Shown piece by piece: positions 24,996-32,969 of a stretch of 47,372 nt of DNA (positions within the stretch are counted from its first letter, which is position 1; each line of letters opens with the position of its first letter). Made by a program: the position numbers and the translations under genes. Under the pieces are notes generated by a model, which worked only from the letters and a program-made list of their open reading frames with translations, made no database searches and was not told the DNA's origin. The DNA comes from Acidobacteriota bacterium (GTDB taxonomy: Bacteria > Acidobacteriota > Blastocatellia > Pyrinomonadales > Pyrinomonadaceae): positions 1 to 47,372 of the forward strand of contig JAIVJJ010000022.1 in the NCBI GenBank assembly GCA_020200095.1, written 5' to 3'.

Positions 24996-25730
24996 GTGAA
25001 ATCAGAACTTGAAAAGCTAATTGAGCTGCAGAAGACGGATACCAATCTGCGAAGATTAAAAAAGGCAATCGTAACGGCGGAAGAAAGGCGTGCTAGTATT
25101 GAACAGGAGTTTGAACAGCACGCCTTTTCCATTCGAGAAATACAAGCAAAACGAGATGCGGCGCAGGCAACGCGCGCTGATTTGGAAAAACAAATTGCCG
25201 AAAACAAAACTTATCTTGAACGCGCCAATCGAAATCTGAAAAATTCGCAAAACCAAAAAGAATACGAAACCGCGATGCGCGAAGCCGAGGCTTTGCAAAA
25301 ACAAATTTCCGCGTTTGAAACGCAGGTTTTAGAAAAAATGACGGAGATTGAAGAAGTTGAGAAAGTTTTGACCGAACGCGCCGAGGAGATAAACAATCTC
25401 GAAACAAATCAACAAAATGCCTTGAAAGAATTTGATACGGAAGTTTCCAAAAACAGAAAAGAATTTGATATTGAATCGAAAAAACGTCAGGAAGTTTTTG
25501 TAACTTTACCGCCGCAGATGGCTTCCATCTATAACCGTTTGGCGCAACGAAGCCGCGACGGAATCGCGGTTGCCGAAGTCGTGAATGGTTCGTGCAGCGC
25601 GTGTTTTATGAAACTGCGCCCGCAAATGCAGGTCGAATTAAAGACTGGCAATCGAATTATGACATGCGAAAGCTGTACGCGCATTTTGTATATCGCGCCT
25701 GAAACAAAAGCCGTGAGCCAAGAAACTTAG
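24996..25730 (+). CDS. C4-type zinc-ribbon coiled-coil protein (CT398-like)
   Basis: 244 residues from a GTG with AGGAG 11 bases upstream; this puts the family's typical VKSELEKLIELQKTDTNLRR at the N-terminus. An ATG 18 codons earlier (24942) is possible but has no ribosome site. Residues about 5-180 are a long antiparallel coiled coil (E/K/Q/R heptads). The C-terminal zinc ribbon has C-S-A-C (GSCSACFMKLRPQ) and C-E-S-C (TCESCTRILYI). Such proteins are widespread in bacteria; structural work on a chlamydial member suggests a protein-interaction role, and the function is not settled. Confidence 0.9.
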   Translation: MKSELEKLIELQKTDTNLRRLKKAIVTAEERRASIEQEFEQHAFSIREIQAKRDAAQATRADLEKQIAENKTYLERANRNLKNSQNQKEYETAMREAEALQKQISAFETQVLEKMTEIEEVEKVLTERAEEINNLETNQQNALKEFDTEVSKNRKEFDIESKKRQEVFVTLPPQMASIYNRLAQRSRDGIAVAEVVNGSCSACFMKLRPQMQVELKTGNRIMTCESCTRILYIAPETKAVSQET

Positions 25731-25788
25731 ACTTTGCTGTCTAATTACAAGTTAAATGCTTTCTTTCATCATACTAAGATAAGCTCAC

Positions 25789-26487
25789 ATGATAGACGGG
25801 TTCTCACAACCGCATCACGTTCAAGGTCGCGCCTCAATTGCAGACTTATTTCCGTTAGGTAAACGCTGTGGTCTCTATATCCTTCAGTTCTCTGATGGTG
25901 AAATTTATGCGGGTCAGGCGTTGGATGTAACCCGCCGTTATGTTCAGCATTGCAAGGTTCATTGTGACATTGAGAAGATTAGCTTCAAGCGTGTAGCTAA
26001 AAAGAACTTGAATGAGGAGGAACGCACCTTGATATGGATGCTCGAACATGAAGGTCATCGCTTACGAAATATCACGTTCACAAGCATTCCAAGAGGCGAG
26101 TCTGATTTCGACCTTATTATGTCTGCGAAGGAGCAAGAGCGATGGCTGAAAGACACAAGTTATGTTGACCTTAGCGGTAGCAGAGTTGTTGACCCAGAGT
26201 TGCGACGGAAGTACAGAAGAAAGTTCCAGCGATTTGCTACTATGCCTTACTCTGATGAGGTTACAAATGTTTTGCGTAAGTACGTTCATGCGGGAATACC
26301 AGCACCTTTGAAAAGCGAACTATCTTTCTGGGGTTGTTCTTGCTTGCCGAGCTACTCATATACCAACGAAACCGTTTTTTCACGCATAAACTTGCATTGG
26401 CAGGAAGTCTTTACCGCTTCGGTGTATGAAGGTTTATGCAGCAGAAAGAAATTGTATTGGCTATGCAGTTATTCAACTTGCGTTTAA
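25789..26487 (+). CDS. GIY-YIG nuclease-family protein in a cassette-like unit
   Basis: 232 residues. The GIY-YIG core is visible at the N-terminus: G28-L-Y30 (GLYILQFSDG), then I-Y40-A-G42 with QALDVTRRYVQH giving the conserved Arg, and a Glu-rich helix (LNEEERTLIWMLEHEGHRL). Such domains cut DNA in repair, mobile introns and restriction systems. The remaining 130 residues are not recognised. The Cys/Ser-rich end (EGLCSRKKLYWLCSYSTCV) looks unlike the rest and could reflect a late frameshift. Codon choice is less A/G-biased than that of neighbours. GTTAAAT lies 31 bases upstream of the start and again downstream of the gene, consistent with an integron-type cassette. Confidence 0.75.
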   Translation: MIDGFSQPHHVQGRASIADLFPLGKRCGLYILQFSDGEIYAGQALDVTRRYVQHCKVHCDIEKISFKRVAKKNLNEEERTLIWMLEHEGHRLRNITFTSIPRGESDFDLIMSAKEQERWLKDTSYVDLSGSRVVDPELRRKYRRKFQRFATMPYSDEVTNVLRKYVHAGIPAPLKSELSFWGCSCLPSYSYTNETVFSRINLHWQEVFTASVYEGLCSRKKLYWLCSYSTCV

Positions 26488-26550
26488 TGAAGAAAGGGGC
26501 TTGCGCGTATAGCCGTTATCACTGTATGGATTTAGCTGATAGGCTGACCT

Positions 26551-26648
26551 GCATCTAATGAGTTATTTGAGCGGCTCGCCCAACAGTGACAAACTGAAAG
26601 AAGCCATATAATCCTTATGAAAGGCGAGCCACCGTGTAGCTGTTAAAT
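26551..26648 (+). other. attC-like recombination site (integron cassette end)
   Basis: GCATCTAAT (26551-26559) behaves as R'', GGCTCGCC (26573-26580) and GGCGAGCC (26623-26630) as perfectly paired inner arms, and GTTAAAT (26642-26648) as R' (consensus GTTRRRY). Spacers between arms are near symmetric (13 and 11 bases). The stretch after R'' (TTATTTGAGCGG) resembles the 'GTTCAAGCSG' of known 59-base elements. The same GTTAAAT, continued as GC, occurs at 25751 before the nuclease gene, and TTAAATGC pairs with GCATCTAA at 7 of 8 positions, as expected for a cassette. Confidence 0.45.
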
Positions 26649-26748
26649 TTTGCTATTAATCTTACCAAAATCAAATAACTTTTGTAACCTATCTTTCTTC
26701 CCTCTTTACATACAAACTTTTCTTCAAATGAAGCGAATTCATCAAAAC

Positions 26749-26777
26749 TTGACAACTCTTAGAATTAGAATTATTCT
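26749..26777 (+). promoter_or_regulatory. perR promoter
   Basis: TTGACA (26749-26754) is followed after 17 bases by TATTCT (26772-26777), which lies within the operator palindrome. The ATG is 18 bases after the -10 end, so the leader is very short. Confidence 0.65.
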
Positions 26778-26779
26778 AA
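26765..26779. promoter_or_regulatory. Per/Fur-type 7-1-7 operator overlapping the perR -10
   Basis: TTAGAATTATTCTAA is a perfect 7-1-7 inverted repeat close to the Bacillus Per box (TTATAATNATTATAA). Because it covers the -10 hexamer, a bound regulator would block the promoter; autoregulation by the adjacent Fur-family protein, and co-control of the catalase behind it, is the simple reading. Confidence 0.8.
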
Positions 26780-26795
26780 ATCTAACTTCAGGATA

Positions 26796-27203
26796 ATGAA
26801 AAACGTAAAGAAAAATATAGGAGAATTGGGTTTAACCAAACAGCGCGAAGTTGTTTTGCAGGTTATCCGCAACAACGAAGAGCATTTGACGGCGAACGAA
26901 GTTTTCGACAAAGCCAAACAGCTTTTGCCGAGCATTTCGTTTGCAACCGTTTATAATTCGCTGCGCTTTTTGAAAGACGCCGGACACATCGGCGAAATTC
27001 AATTTGGCAACGGTGCGAGTCGTTTTGATGCGATGACTTCGCGGCACGACCACGCAATTTGCACAAAATGCGCAAAATTGGTTGATATGGAAATCGAATT
27101 GCCGCCGGAGATTGTAAAATTGGCAGCCAGATTTTCCAAATTCAAACCTGAATCAATTGAACTTACTTTGCGCGGATTATGTCCTGAGTGTAGTAAAAAT
27201 TAG
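26796..27203 (+). CDS. perR: PerR-like Fur-family transcriptional regulator
   Basis: 135 residues: an N-terminal winged helix (LTKQREVVLQVIRNNEEHLT, then SFATVYNSLRFLKDAGHI) and a dimerisation/metal domain (RFDAMTSRHDHAICTKCAKL). The HDH motif supplies regulatory metal ligands and two CxxC pairs (CTKC and CPEC) make the structural zinc site, as in PerR. PerR senses peroxide through metal-catalysed histidine oxidation. The perfect 7-1-7 operator in its own promoter and the catalase gene behind it support a peroxide-sensing role over iron uptake. Which metal and signal it uses cannot be read from the sequence. Confidence 0.88.
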   Translation: MKNVKKNIGELGLTKQREVVLQVIRNNEEHLTANEVFDKAKQLLPSISFATVYNSLRFLKDAGHIGEIQFGNGASRFDAMTSRHDHAICTKCAKLVDMEIELPPEIVKLAARFSKFKPESIELTLRGLCPECSKN

Positions 27204-27285
27204 TCGCAGAGCGCACAGAAAATTTAGAGAAATAATACGGTCTTATTTTCCAAATCATCTCTGAAAACTCTGTGTTCTGTGTGGC
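27203..27285. repeat. Imperfect palindromic repeat between perR and catalase
   Basis: The left arm starting GTCGCAGAGCGCACAGAA at the perR stop codon and the right arm ending CTCTGTGTTCTGTGTGGC (27268-27285) are imperfect inverted copies of about 28 bases. The CTCTGTGT and TGTGGC words are shared with the repeat inside the phosphoglycosyl transferase gene (14302-14372). Confidence 0.6.
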
Positions 27286-27321
27286 AAAAATAAAATCAAA
27301 AACAAATGGGAGGAGAAAGTA

Positions 27322-28878
27322 ATGATAGAAGACGACGGCAATAAAAAAAACAGTCCAAAGGTTGGAGAACCGATGGAAACGATGGATGCAAAAGACGATT
27401 TGACTAACCGGCAGGGGCATCCGATTTACGATAATCAAAGCTCACGAACGGTGGGAAATCGCGGACCTGTAACATTAGAAAATTATCCATTTCTCGAAAA
27501 GATTACGCACTTTGACCGCGAGCGGATTCCCGAACGAGTCGTTCACGCACGCGGCGCGGGAGCGCACGGATTTTTTGAAGCGTATGGAACGGTCGGTGAC
27601 GAGCCGATTGCAAAATTTACACGCGCTAAACTTTTTCAGGAAAAGAGCAAACGCACGCCGGTTTTCGTGCGTTTTTCGACCGTTATTCACGGCGGCACTT
27701 CGCCGGAAACTTTGCGCGACCCGCGCGGCTTTGCGACGAAATTTTACACCGACGACGGCAACTGGGATTTGGTCGGAAACAATCTGCCGGTGTTTTTTAT
27801 CCGCGACGCGATAAAATTTCCAGATGTCATTCACTCTCTAAAACCCGACCCGGTAACGAATCGCCAAGACCCGCAGCGCATTATGGATTTTATGAGCCTG
27901 ACGCCGGAATCAATGCATATGCTCACGTGGCTGTTCAGCCCGCGCGGAATTCCGCAGGATTACCGGCATCAGGACGGTTTTGGCGTGAACACTTATAAAT
28001 GGTATAACGCCGAAGGCGAAGGTGTTTTGGTGAAATATCATTGGAAAACCAAACAGGGAATTAAATCTCTGACGCAAGCGCAGGCAAGCGAAATTCAGGC
28101 GACGAATTTTAACCACGCGACGCAGGATTTATTTGAATCAATCGAGCGCGGCGATTATCCCGAATGGGAATTGTGCGTGCAGATTATGTCGGACGACGAA
28201 CACCCGGAACTCGATTTTGACCCGCTCGACGACACGAAAACGTGGGACGAAGAAATGTTTCCGCTGCTTCCCGTCGGGCGAATGGTTTTGGATAGAAACC
28301 CGCAAAATTATTTCGCCGAAGTCGAGCAAGCCTCTTTCGGAACGGGCGTTTTAGTTGACGGTCTGGATTTTTCCGACGACAAAATGCTTCAAGGTCGCAC
28401 GATGTCATATTCGGACACGCAACGTTACCGCGTTGGACCAAATTATCTGCAATTGCCGATAAACAGCCCGAAAAAGCGCGTCGGAACAAATCAACGCGAC
28501 GGTCAGATGACTTATTTTGTTGACACGGGCGGCGAAAATCCGCACGTCAATTACGAACCGTCGAGCCTTGGCGGATTGAAAGAAGCAGACCGCGGCGGCA
28601 ACAAAGACCACACGCCGTATGTCGAAGGAAATCTCGTGCGGCAGAAAATTGACCGCGAGAACAATTTCAAACAAGCGGGCGAACGCTATCGCACGATTGA
28701 ACAATGGGAACGCGACGACCTTGTATTCAATATGTCGGATATGCTTTCGCAGTGCAACGAAGACATTCAAAACCGGATGCTTGGTTTATTGACGCAGTGC
28801 GATGCCGAATACGGACAGCGCGTCGCTGACGGAATCAAGAAAATGCAAGCCGAAAAATCGGAAGCGCAAACGACATAA
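27322..28878 (+). CDS. katA: Monofunctional heme catalase
   Basis: 518 residues; it splits hydrogen peroxide. An excellent GGGAGGAG site precedes the ATG. Visible landmarks: the distal His75 in [60 protein letters not shown] with the distal Asn, [16 protein letters not shown], and the heme-binding Arg...Tyr in [12 protein letters not shown] followed by [10 protein letters not shown]. The absence of a C-terminal flavodoxin-like domain places it among small-subunit catalases; it has no signal peptide and is probably cytoplasmic. Its position behind perR, with only a palindromic repeat between, implies peroxide control. A hairpin follows the gene. Confidence 0.97.
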   Translation: MIEDDGNKKNSPKVGEPMETMDAKDDLTNRQGHPIYDNQSSRTVGNRGPVTLENYPFLEKITHFDRERIPERVVHARGAGAHGFFEAYGTVGDEPIAKFTRAKLFQEKSKRTPVFVRFSTVIHGGTSPETLRDPRGFATKFYTDDGNWDLVGNNLPVFFIRDAIKFPDVIHSLKPDPVTNRQDPQRIMDFMSLTPESMHMLTWLFSPRGIPQDYRHQDGFGVNTYKWYNAEGEGVLVKYHWKTKQGIKSLTQAQASEIQATNFNHATQDLFESIERGDYPEWELCVQIMSDDEHPELDFDPLDDTKTWDEEMFPLLPVGRMVLDRNPQNYFAEVEQASFGTGVLVDGLDFSDDKMLQGRTMSYSDTQRYRVGPNYLQLPINSPKKRVGTNQRDGQMTYFVDTGGENPHVNYEPSSLGGLKEADRGGNKDHTPYVEGNLVRQKIDRENNFKQAGERYRTIEQWERDDLVFNMSDMLSQCNEDIQNRMLGLLTQCDAEYGQRVADGIKKMQAEKSEAQTT

Positions 28879-28901
28879 AAATCGTTTGATAAAGAAAAAC
28901 G

Positions 28902-28940
28902 AAGCCTTTCGTATTGCTTTGAACGCAATGCGAAAGGCTT
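28902..28940 (+). terminator. Hairpin after the catalase gene
   Basis: A 16-base-pair stem (28902-28917 with 28925-28940, one G-T pair; core AAGCCTTTCG) with a 7-base loop. The following TCTACTT is not a strong T tract, so termination may be partial and allow some expression of the thioredoxin-like gene. Confidence 0.7.
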
Positions 28941-28994
28941 TCTACTTACAGCAATTATTTATAAAAATTTATTTATACAAGAGGTGAAATTATT

Positions 28995-29474
28995 ATGCCA
29001 ATGAAAATTGGAGATTCATTACCGAAATTTGAAGGCGCAACCCAATGGCTAAACGAACTTCAAGAAACAGCCGACGGCTATGTCGACGGTCAACCGACGC
29101 TCGTTCATTTTTGGGCGATAAGCTGTGGCATCTGCAAGGAAAATATGCCGAAGTTGAAAACATTAAAAGATAAATACAAAGAAAATGGGTTAAAAACAGT
29201 AGCGATTCATATGCCGCGTTACGAAACCGACACGAATCTGGAAACGGTCAAAGCTATGATTGAAGAATTTTGCATTGACGACGTTTGCGCCGTCGATAAC
29301 CAGCACAAATTAAAAGACGCTTTTTTAAACGAACAAGGCTGGGTGCCGGTTTATTATTTGTTCGACGCGAAAGGAAAATTGAAAACCCGCGCGGCGGGCG
29401 AATTCGGCATCGGAGTTTTAACAAAAGCTCTGGAAAAGATGTTTCCCGAAAAGGCGAACGAAGCTACGGCTTAA
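28995..29474 (+). CDS. Cytoplasmic thioredoxin-like (TlpA/AhpC-TSA fold) protein
   Basis: 159 residues without signal peptide. AGAGGTGA precedes the ATG. The thioredoxin fold shows the active site HFWAISCGICKENMPKLK with Cys44 and Cys47, and the cis-Pro loop GWVPVYYLFDAKGKL. The spacing fits TlpA/ResA-type proteins more than classic thioredoxin, but the lack of an exported N-terminus suggests a cytoplasmic thiol reductase or peroxidase partner. Lying directly behind the catalase, it is a natural member of the peroxide response. Confidence 0.87.
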   Translation: MPMKIGDSLPKFEGATQWLNELQETADGYVDGQPTLVHFWAISCGICKENMPKLKTLKDKYKENGLKTVAIHMPRYETDTNLETVKAMIEEFCIDDVCAVDNQHKLKDAFLNEQGWVPVYYLFDAKGKLKTRAAGEFGIGVLTKALEKMFPEKANEATA

Positions 29475-29482
29475 GGAATCTA

Positions 29483-29606
29483 GCCACGAACAAACACAAA
29501 TGAATACGAACAGAAAACAAATAAATTAATTCTATGTTTGAATAACTCCTTTGACATTCCTTAATGTCTTTGCTTATTTCGTATCTTTATCGTGTTTGTT
29601 CGTAGC
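29483..29606. repeat. Long palindromic repeat (ACGAACAAACAC type)
   Basis: GCCACGAACAAACAC (29483-29497) and GTGTTTGTTCGTAGC (29592-29606) are inverted copies with one mismatch; similarity continues inward through ATACGAA (left) and TTCGTAT (right), so each arm is about 30 bases. It fills nearly the whole gap between two convergent genes and may also act as a transcription barrier. Confidence 0.7.
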
Positions 29607-29613
29607 GAAAAAT

Positions 29614-30141
29614 TTAACGCAACTTATCGTAAATCAAATATAAAATATATATACTCGCCGCAATCGAGCCGATCAGCAAGCCAATCAAAACCAAAATAAT
29701 CAATCCGACAAATAGATAATCGCTAAATGTGCCTTTGTCTTTTCCTGTCGCCCTTTCTCGAATCAAATCCATATTCCGTTTGTTCGATTTCCAGAATAAA
29801 TCAAACATATCGCCGATAAACGGAATTAAACCGACGACATAATCAAGCCCGATATTAAAAGCCATCCGCAAAATCGTAATCTTCGGAACTCCGTGCCGCA
29901 CGCCAGCAATCAGAATATAAAACGAAGCAACCGAAGTCAGCGTATCGCCGACATTAGGCACTAAACCAATCAGCGCGTCGAGTCCGAAACGCCAGCCAAC
30001 GACGGGAATTTTTATCCAGTTATCGAGATAACGCGACAAAGATTCGAGGCTTTCTTCGATTTCGACTTGCTTGTGTTTCTGCCGCGATAGCTCGAAAAGA
30101 TTGCGTTTTTCTTCGGTTTTTTCCACTGTTTTATTACTCAA
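29614..30141 (-). CDS. DUF4112 membrane protein
   Basis: 175 residues. The signature SLSRYLDNWIKIPVVGWRFGLDALIGLVPNVGD is typical of DUF4112 (PF13430), repeated in weaker form as FNIGLDYVVGLIPFIGDMFD. Two or three hydrophobic segments follow, ending in a long C-terminal membrane helix (about residues 142-170). The start is a TTG whose last two bases overlap the stop of the upstream gene (TTGA), implying translational coupling. Function is not established. Confidence 0.88.
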   Translation of the reverse strand: MSNKTVEKTEEKRNLFELSRQKHKQVEIEESLESLSRYLDNWIKIPVVGWRFGLDALIGLVPNVGDTLTSVASFYILIAGVRHGVPKITILRMAFNIGLDYVVGLIPFIGDMFDLFWKSNKRNMDLIRERATGKDKGTFSDYLFVGLIILVLIGLLIGSIAASIYILYLIYDKLR

Positions 30142-30524
30142 CTTATGTCTTCAATCTCAATAATTTTATCGCCCGCGAAACGAAAGATTGATTTTCCGCC
30201 GAGTTCAATCTGGCTTCCCGATTTCAAACCGTTAGGAAAATCAACGGCAATTGTTCCGTTGTAAAAAATCTCAGCCTCAACTTCATCCGCGCCGAATTTT
30301 AACCCGATAATTTTTTGCTCTCTCCGGCTAAAAAGATTTTTCGCCTGTTCAGCTTGGGCTTTAAACTCGGCAATGCCTTTTGTCGTTAGATTAACCTCGC
30401 CGTTTGCTATGTTTCGGAAAACTATATTTTCATCCAAATCCTTCAACATATTTTCAATTTCGAAACTGTTGTAAGAATCAATGTAATTTTCAATTATATT
30501 TCTTCTGATTTCGTCGTTGCTCAT
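30138..30524 (-). CDS. SnoaL-like/NTF2-like small protein
   Basis: 128 residues of cone-shaped NTF2-like fold: the N-terminal helix NIIENYIDSYNSFEIENMLK, DENIVFRNIANGEV, a middle helix (GIAEFKAQAEQAKNLF) and three beta strands ending KSIFRFAGDKIIEIED. Such proteins are enzymes or ligand binders of very varied function, and no active-site set stands out here. Its ATG overlaps the stop of the cyclophilin gene (ATGA) and its own stop overlaps the DUF4112 start, so the three genes form one coupled operon. Confidence 0.82.
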   Translation of the reverse strand: MSNDEIRRNIIENYIDSYNSFEIENMLKDLDENIVFRNIANGEVNLTTKGIAEFKAQAEQAKNLFSRREQKIIGLKFGADEVEAEIFYNGTIAVDFPNGLKSGSQIELGGKSIFRFAGDKIIEIEDIS

Positions 30525-32462
30525 TTTCCTTTTTTTACCGGCAATTTCCCTTCAACAATTTTCACGCTCAAAATTTTATCGCCGCGCACGAGATTATCTA
30601 CGATTTTCATATCGGTTTCGTTCACACGACCGAAAACCGTGTAGCCGCCGTCCAAGTGCGGTTGCGGCGAATGCGTTACAAACCACTGCGAGCCGCCCGT
30701 GTCTTTACCCGACAAAGCCATTCCGACCATTCCGCGTTCATATTCGACCATATTTATTTCATCGCGGATTTCCCAGCCCGGACCGCCGTTGCCGTCGCCA
30801 CGCGGGTCGCCGTCCTGCATCACGAAATTCGGCACGACGCGGTGAATTGCCAAGCCGTTAAAATAATTTCGGCGTGCGAGCTTGATAAAATTATCAACCG
30901 TCAAAGGCGCGTCTTCGGGAAAAAATTCGATTGTAAAAGTTCCCTTTTCGGTCGTTAAAATCGCTTTTGCATTTCTGCGCGAAACGGCGCGAAGGTAATC
31001 GGCGTTAGTGTTCAAAACTTGTCCGAGCTTTGTGCCTGTTTTCCGGTTGTAAGGCTTGACCGTTCCGACTTTTTCATAGGCATTCGGAAAACTCGCTTGC
31101 AAATCATTTTGCTTTATCAACTGCGCGGCGTGTCGGCGCAGAAGAAAATTTGGCGAATCAAGCGCGAGCTTTAACGAATCAATCGCTTCTTTTTTATCTA
31201 ATTTTACGAGAGCCGAAAGAATCGCAAGCTGCGCGTCGTTGTATTGTTTATCGGTTTTCAGAGATTTAGCGAAGGCGGTTTTCAACGCTTCAACATTTTC
31301 TTTATTTGCAGGTTGTTCGCCTAAAAGTTCAGCGGCTGTGGCGCGAACAAATGTGTCTTTGTGCTTTAAACTACCGCGCAAAACTTCTACTAAATTTTTT
31401 GTTTTGAATTTGGCGTAAGTGCGTAAAACATCAGGAATAGCTTTTGTGAAATCGAAATCAGCCATTCTCTCTCCGTCAATTACCTGCTCAGTTGCATGAG
31501 CGTATAAGCTATCTACTCTTGTCTTAGTTTCTATTTCATTAACATTAGTAAGTTCTCCCATTCCTTGAAGTGAACCGGAAATTGTAAGCCAATTTGTTTT
31601 GTTTGGTTTTGAGTATTTATATAATGTCGAACCCATTTCAACAACGTAACTATTAACAGTTACCTTAGCTAAAGCCAAATAAATTTCAGGAGATTTATCA
31701 TCAAATTCTAATAGATTTTCTAAAAACTCTCTTGCTCTTGTAATGTAAACATTTGGTTTACCATAAAGACTTGGTAAAATTCTACCCAAAGTCGTCGCAA
31801 TTTCGAGCAATTCGTTTTTTTCATTCGGATTGGCAAATTTCGATTTTTTGTAATCTACCAAAAGATTTTCACCGCGTGTCAGTAATCTATCGGCAGCTTT
31901 CACGTCTTTCAAACTTGCCAAGCTGCGAATCGCCGAAACGCGAACGCGCGAATCCTGGTCCGATACTGCCGATTCGAGCAGCAGATTGAAAGCGTCGGTG
32001 TCTTCCGCCGCGCCGAGCGCACGCGCGGCGTTTGCTCTGGCGATTGGGTCGTTGTCCGACAAAAGCATCGCGCGAAGTTTTTCATTGGCGATTTTTGAAC
32101 GAAGCCGCGACAGAGTGTTTGCCGCGTCTGCGCGGATTCTGGCGTCGGTATTGGTCAAAAACTTTGCCGCGATAAAATCTCCGCCTTCGGGCTTTGCCCG
32201 CAAAACGGCTGTGATTCCGAGCAGAACAATCGAGCGGTTTTGTTTCGCGCCGCGACTTTCTTCAAATTGTAAAGCGTCCAAAATTGCTTCGCCTAAGTTT
32301 TTTGCTTTTTCATCTTTGGCGATCTTCCAAGCGTTTATCGTATCTAAGTTCATCTTCGGCTTTGGATATTTGCACCAGAACTTGAATCGGAATTTGCGCG
32401 AAAGTTGTCTGAACCGTAAAACAAAAAAGAACAGCTAAACAGATTATTAGAATTTTTTTCAT
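30521..32462 (-). CDS. Exported HEAT-repeat cyclophilin (peptidyl-prolyl isomerase), frameshifted near the N-terminus
   Basis: The real start is probably the ATG at 32462, with GAAAGG upstream, giving a signal peptide MKKILIICLAVLFCFTVQTTFAQ and KAEDELRYDKRLED before a TGA at 32310-32312. The long second frame (30521-32353) reads on from AKDEKAKNLGEAILDALQFE, exactly what should follow; a loss of two bases or gain of one near 32315-32328 explains the break. The body has HEAT-like repeats (about 60-460) such as DARIRADAANTLSRL and RVRVSAIRSLASLKD, then a C-terminal cyclophilin domain: FNGLAIHRVVPNFVMQDGDP, GMVGMALSGKDTGGSQWFVT and HLDGGYTVFGRV. It would fold exported proteins. It leads a coupled operon with SnoaL-like and DUF4112 genes. 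Confidence 0.87.
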
Positions 32463-32608
32463 TGATTGACCTTTCAAAAGAAATTGTTCTGTAAAGAAAT
32501 TTTAACGAGTCAGACGACTAAAACCAAATCATTTTCGTATTTTAATATGTTTTTAATTTAGGCTTATAATCAATCGAAAATCTAAAATTGTACTTTGGAA
32601 ATATTCAG

Positions 32609-32713
32609 ATGCGAGAAAATTTGCTGGTAATTGCTCTTGTTTTGATGTTTTGCTTGTCAATTCTCATTATGGCACAAACAAAACAAAAAGTTTTCACGGC
32701 AATTTTTACGTGA
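32609..32713 (+). CDS. 34-residue signal-peptide-like fragment
   Basis: Reads MRENLLVIALVLMFCLSILI, then MAQTKQKVFTAIFT and a TGA. A charged start, hydrophobic core and M-A-Q cleavage site look like a Sec signal peptide, but only 12 residues follow. No clear ribosome site. Either the head of a broken exported protein or a small membrane peptide. Confidence 0.3.
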   Translation: MRENLLVIALVLMFCLSILIMAQTKQKVFTAIFT

Positions 32714-32793
32714 TTCGTCGCTTTCTTGATAATTAAATGCGGAGCAAAACTTTAAATACACGCACTGCAACCGGTATGCCCTACAAGCAATAA

Positions 32794-32949
32794 ATGAAAG
32801 TCGTCAGTCCGAAAGTTGAGAAGGTTGCTTTGACAATGCAAAACAATCAAAATCCACAATTGGATGCGCGTTTCGGCAGCCCCGACAAATTAATTTTCAG
32901 CGTGCCGAAAGCAACACCTGCAGGCGTGGAAAAAAGGCAGGTAATTTGA
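32794..32949 (+). CDS. 51-residue hypothetical fragment
   Basis: Reads MKVVSPKVEKVALTMQNNQN, followed by PQLDARFGSPDKLIFSVPKA and a short tail. The composition is protein-like, but there is no recognised domain or ribosome site. It could be the body fragment of the same damaged gene as the signal-peptide-like piece at 32609. Confidence 0.25.
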   Translation: MKVVSPKVEKVALTMQNNQNPQLDARFGSPDKLIFSVPKATPAGVEKRQVI

Positions 32950-32969
32950 AGTTTGCCTATAACTTTTCT

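Larger units (their letters stand above)
32463..32969. other. Gene-poor stretch between cyclophilin and BshB1-like genes
   Basis: About 500 bases with no full gene. It holds the divergent promoter area of the cyclophilin gene and two short frames listed separately (32609-32713, signal-peptide-like; 32794-32949). The pattern of short, non-overlapping fragments in different frames resembles the remains of one small exported protein gene. Confidence 0.4.

Noticed and set aside
25789-26487. Homing endonuclease in a group I intron
   Set aside because: The GIY-YIG gene has its own start and stop and does not interrupt a split gene; the flanks lack intron-like conserved structure.
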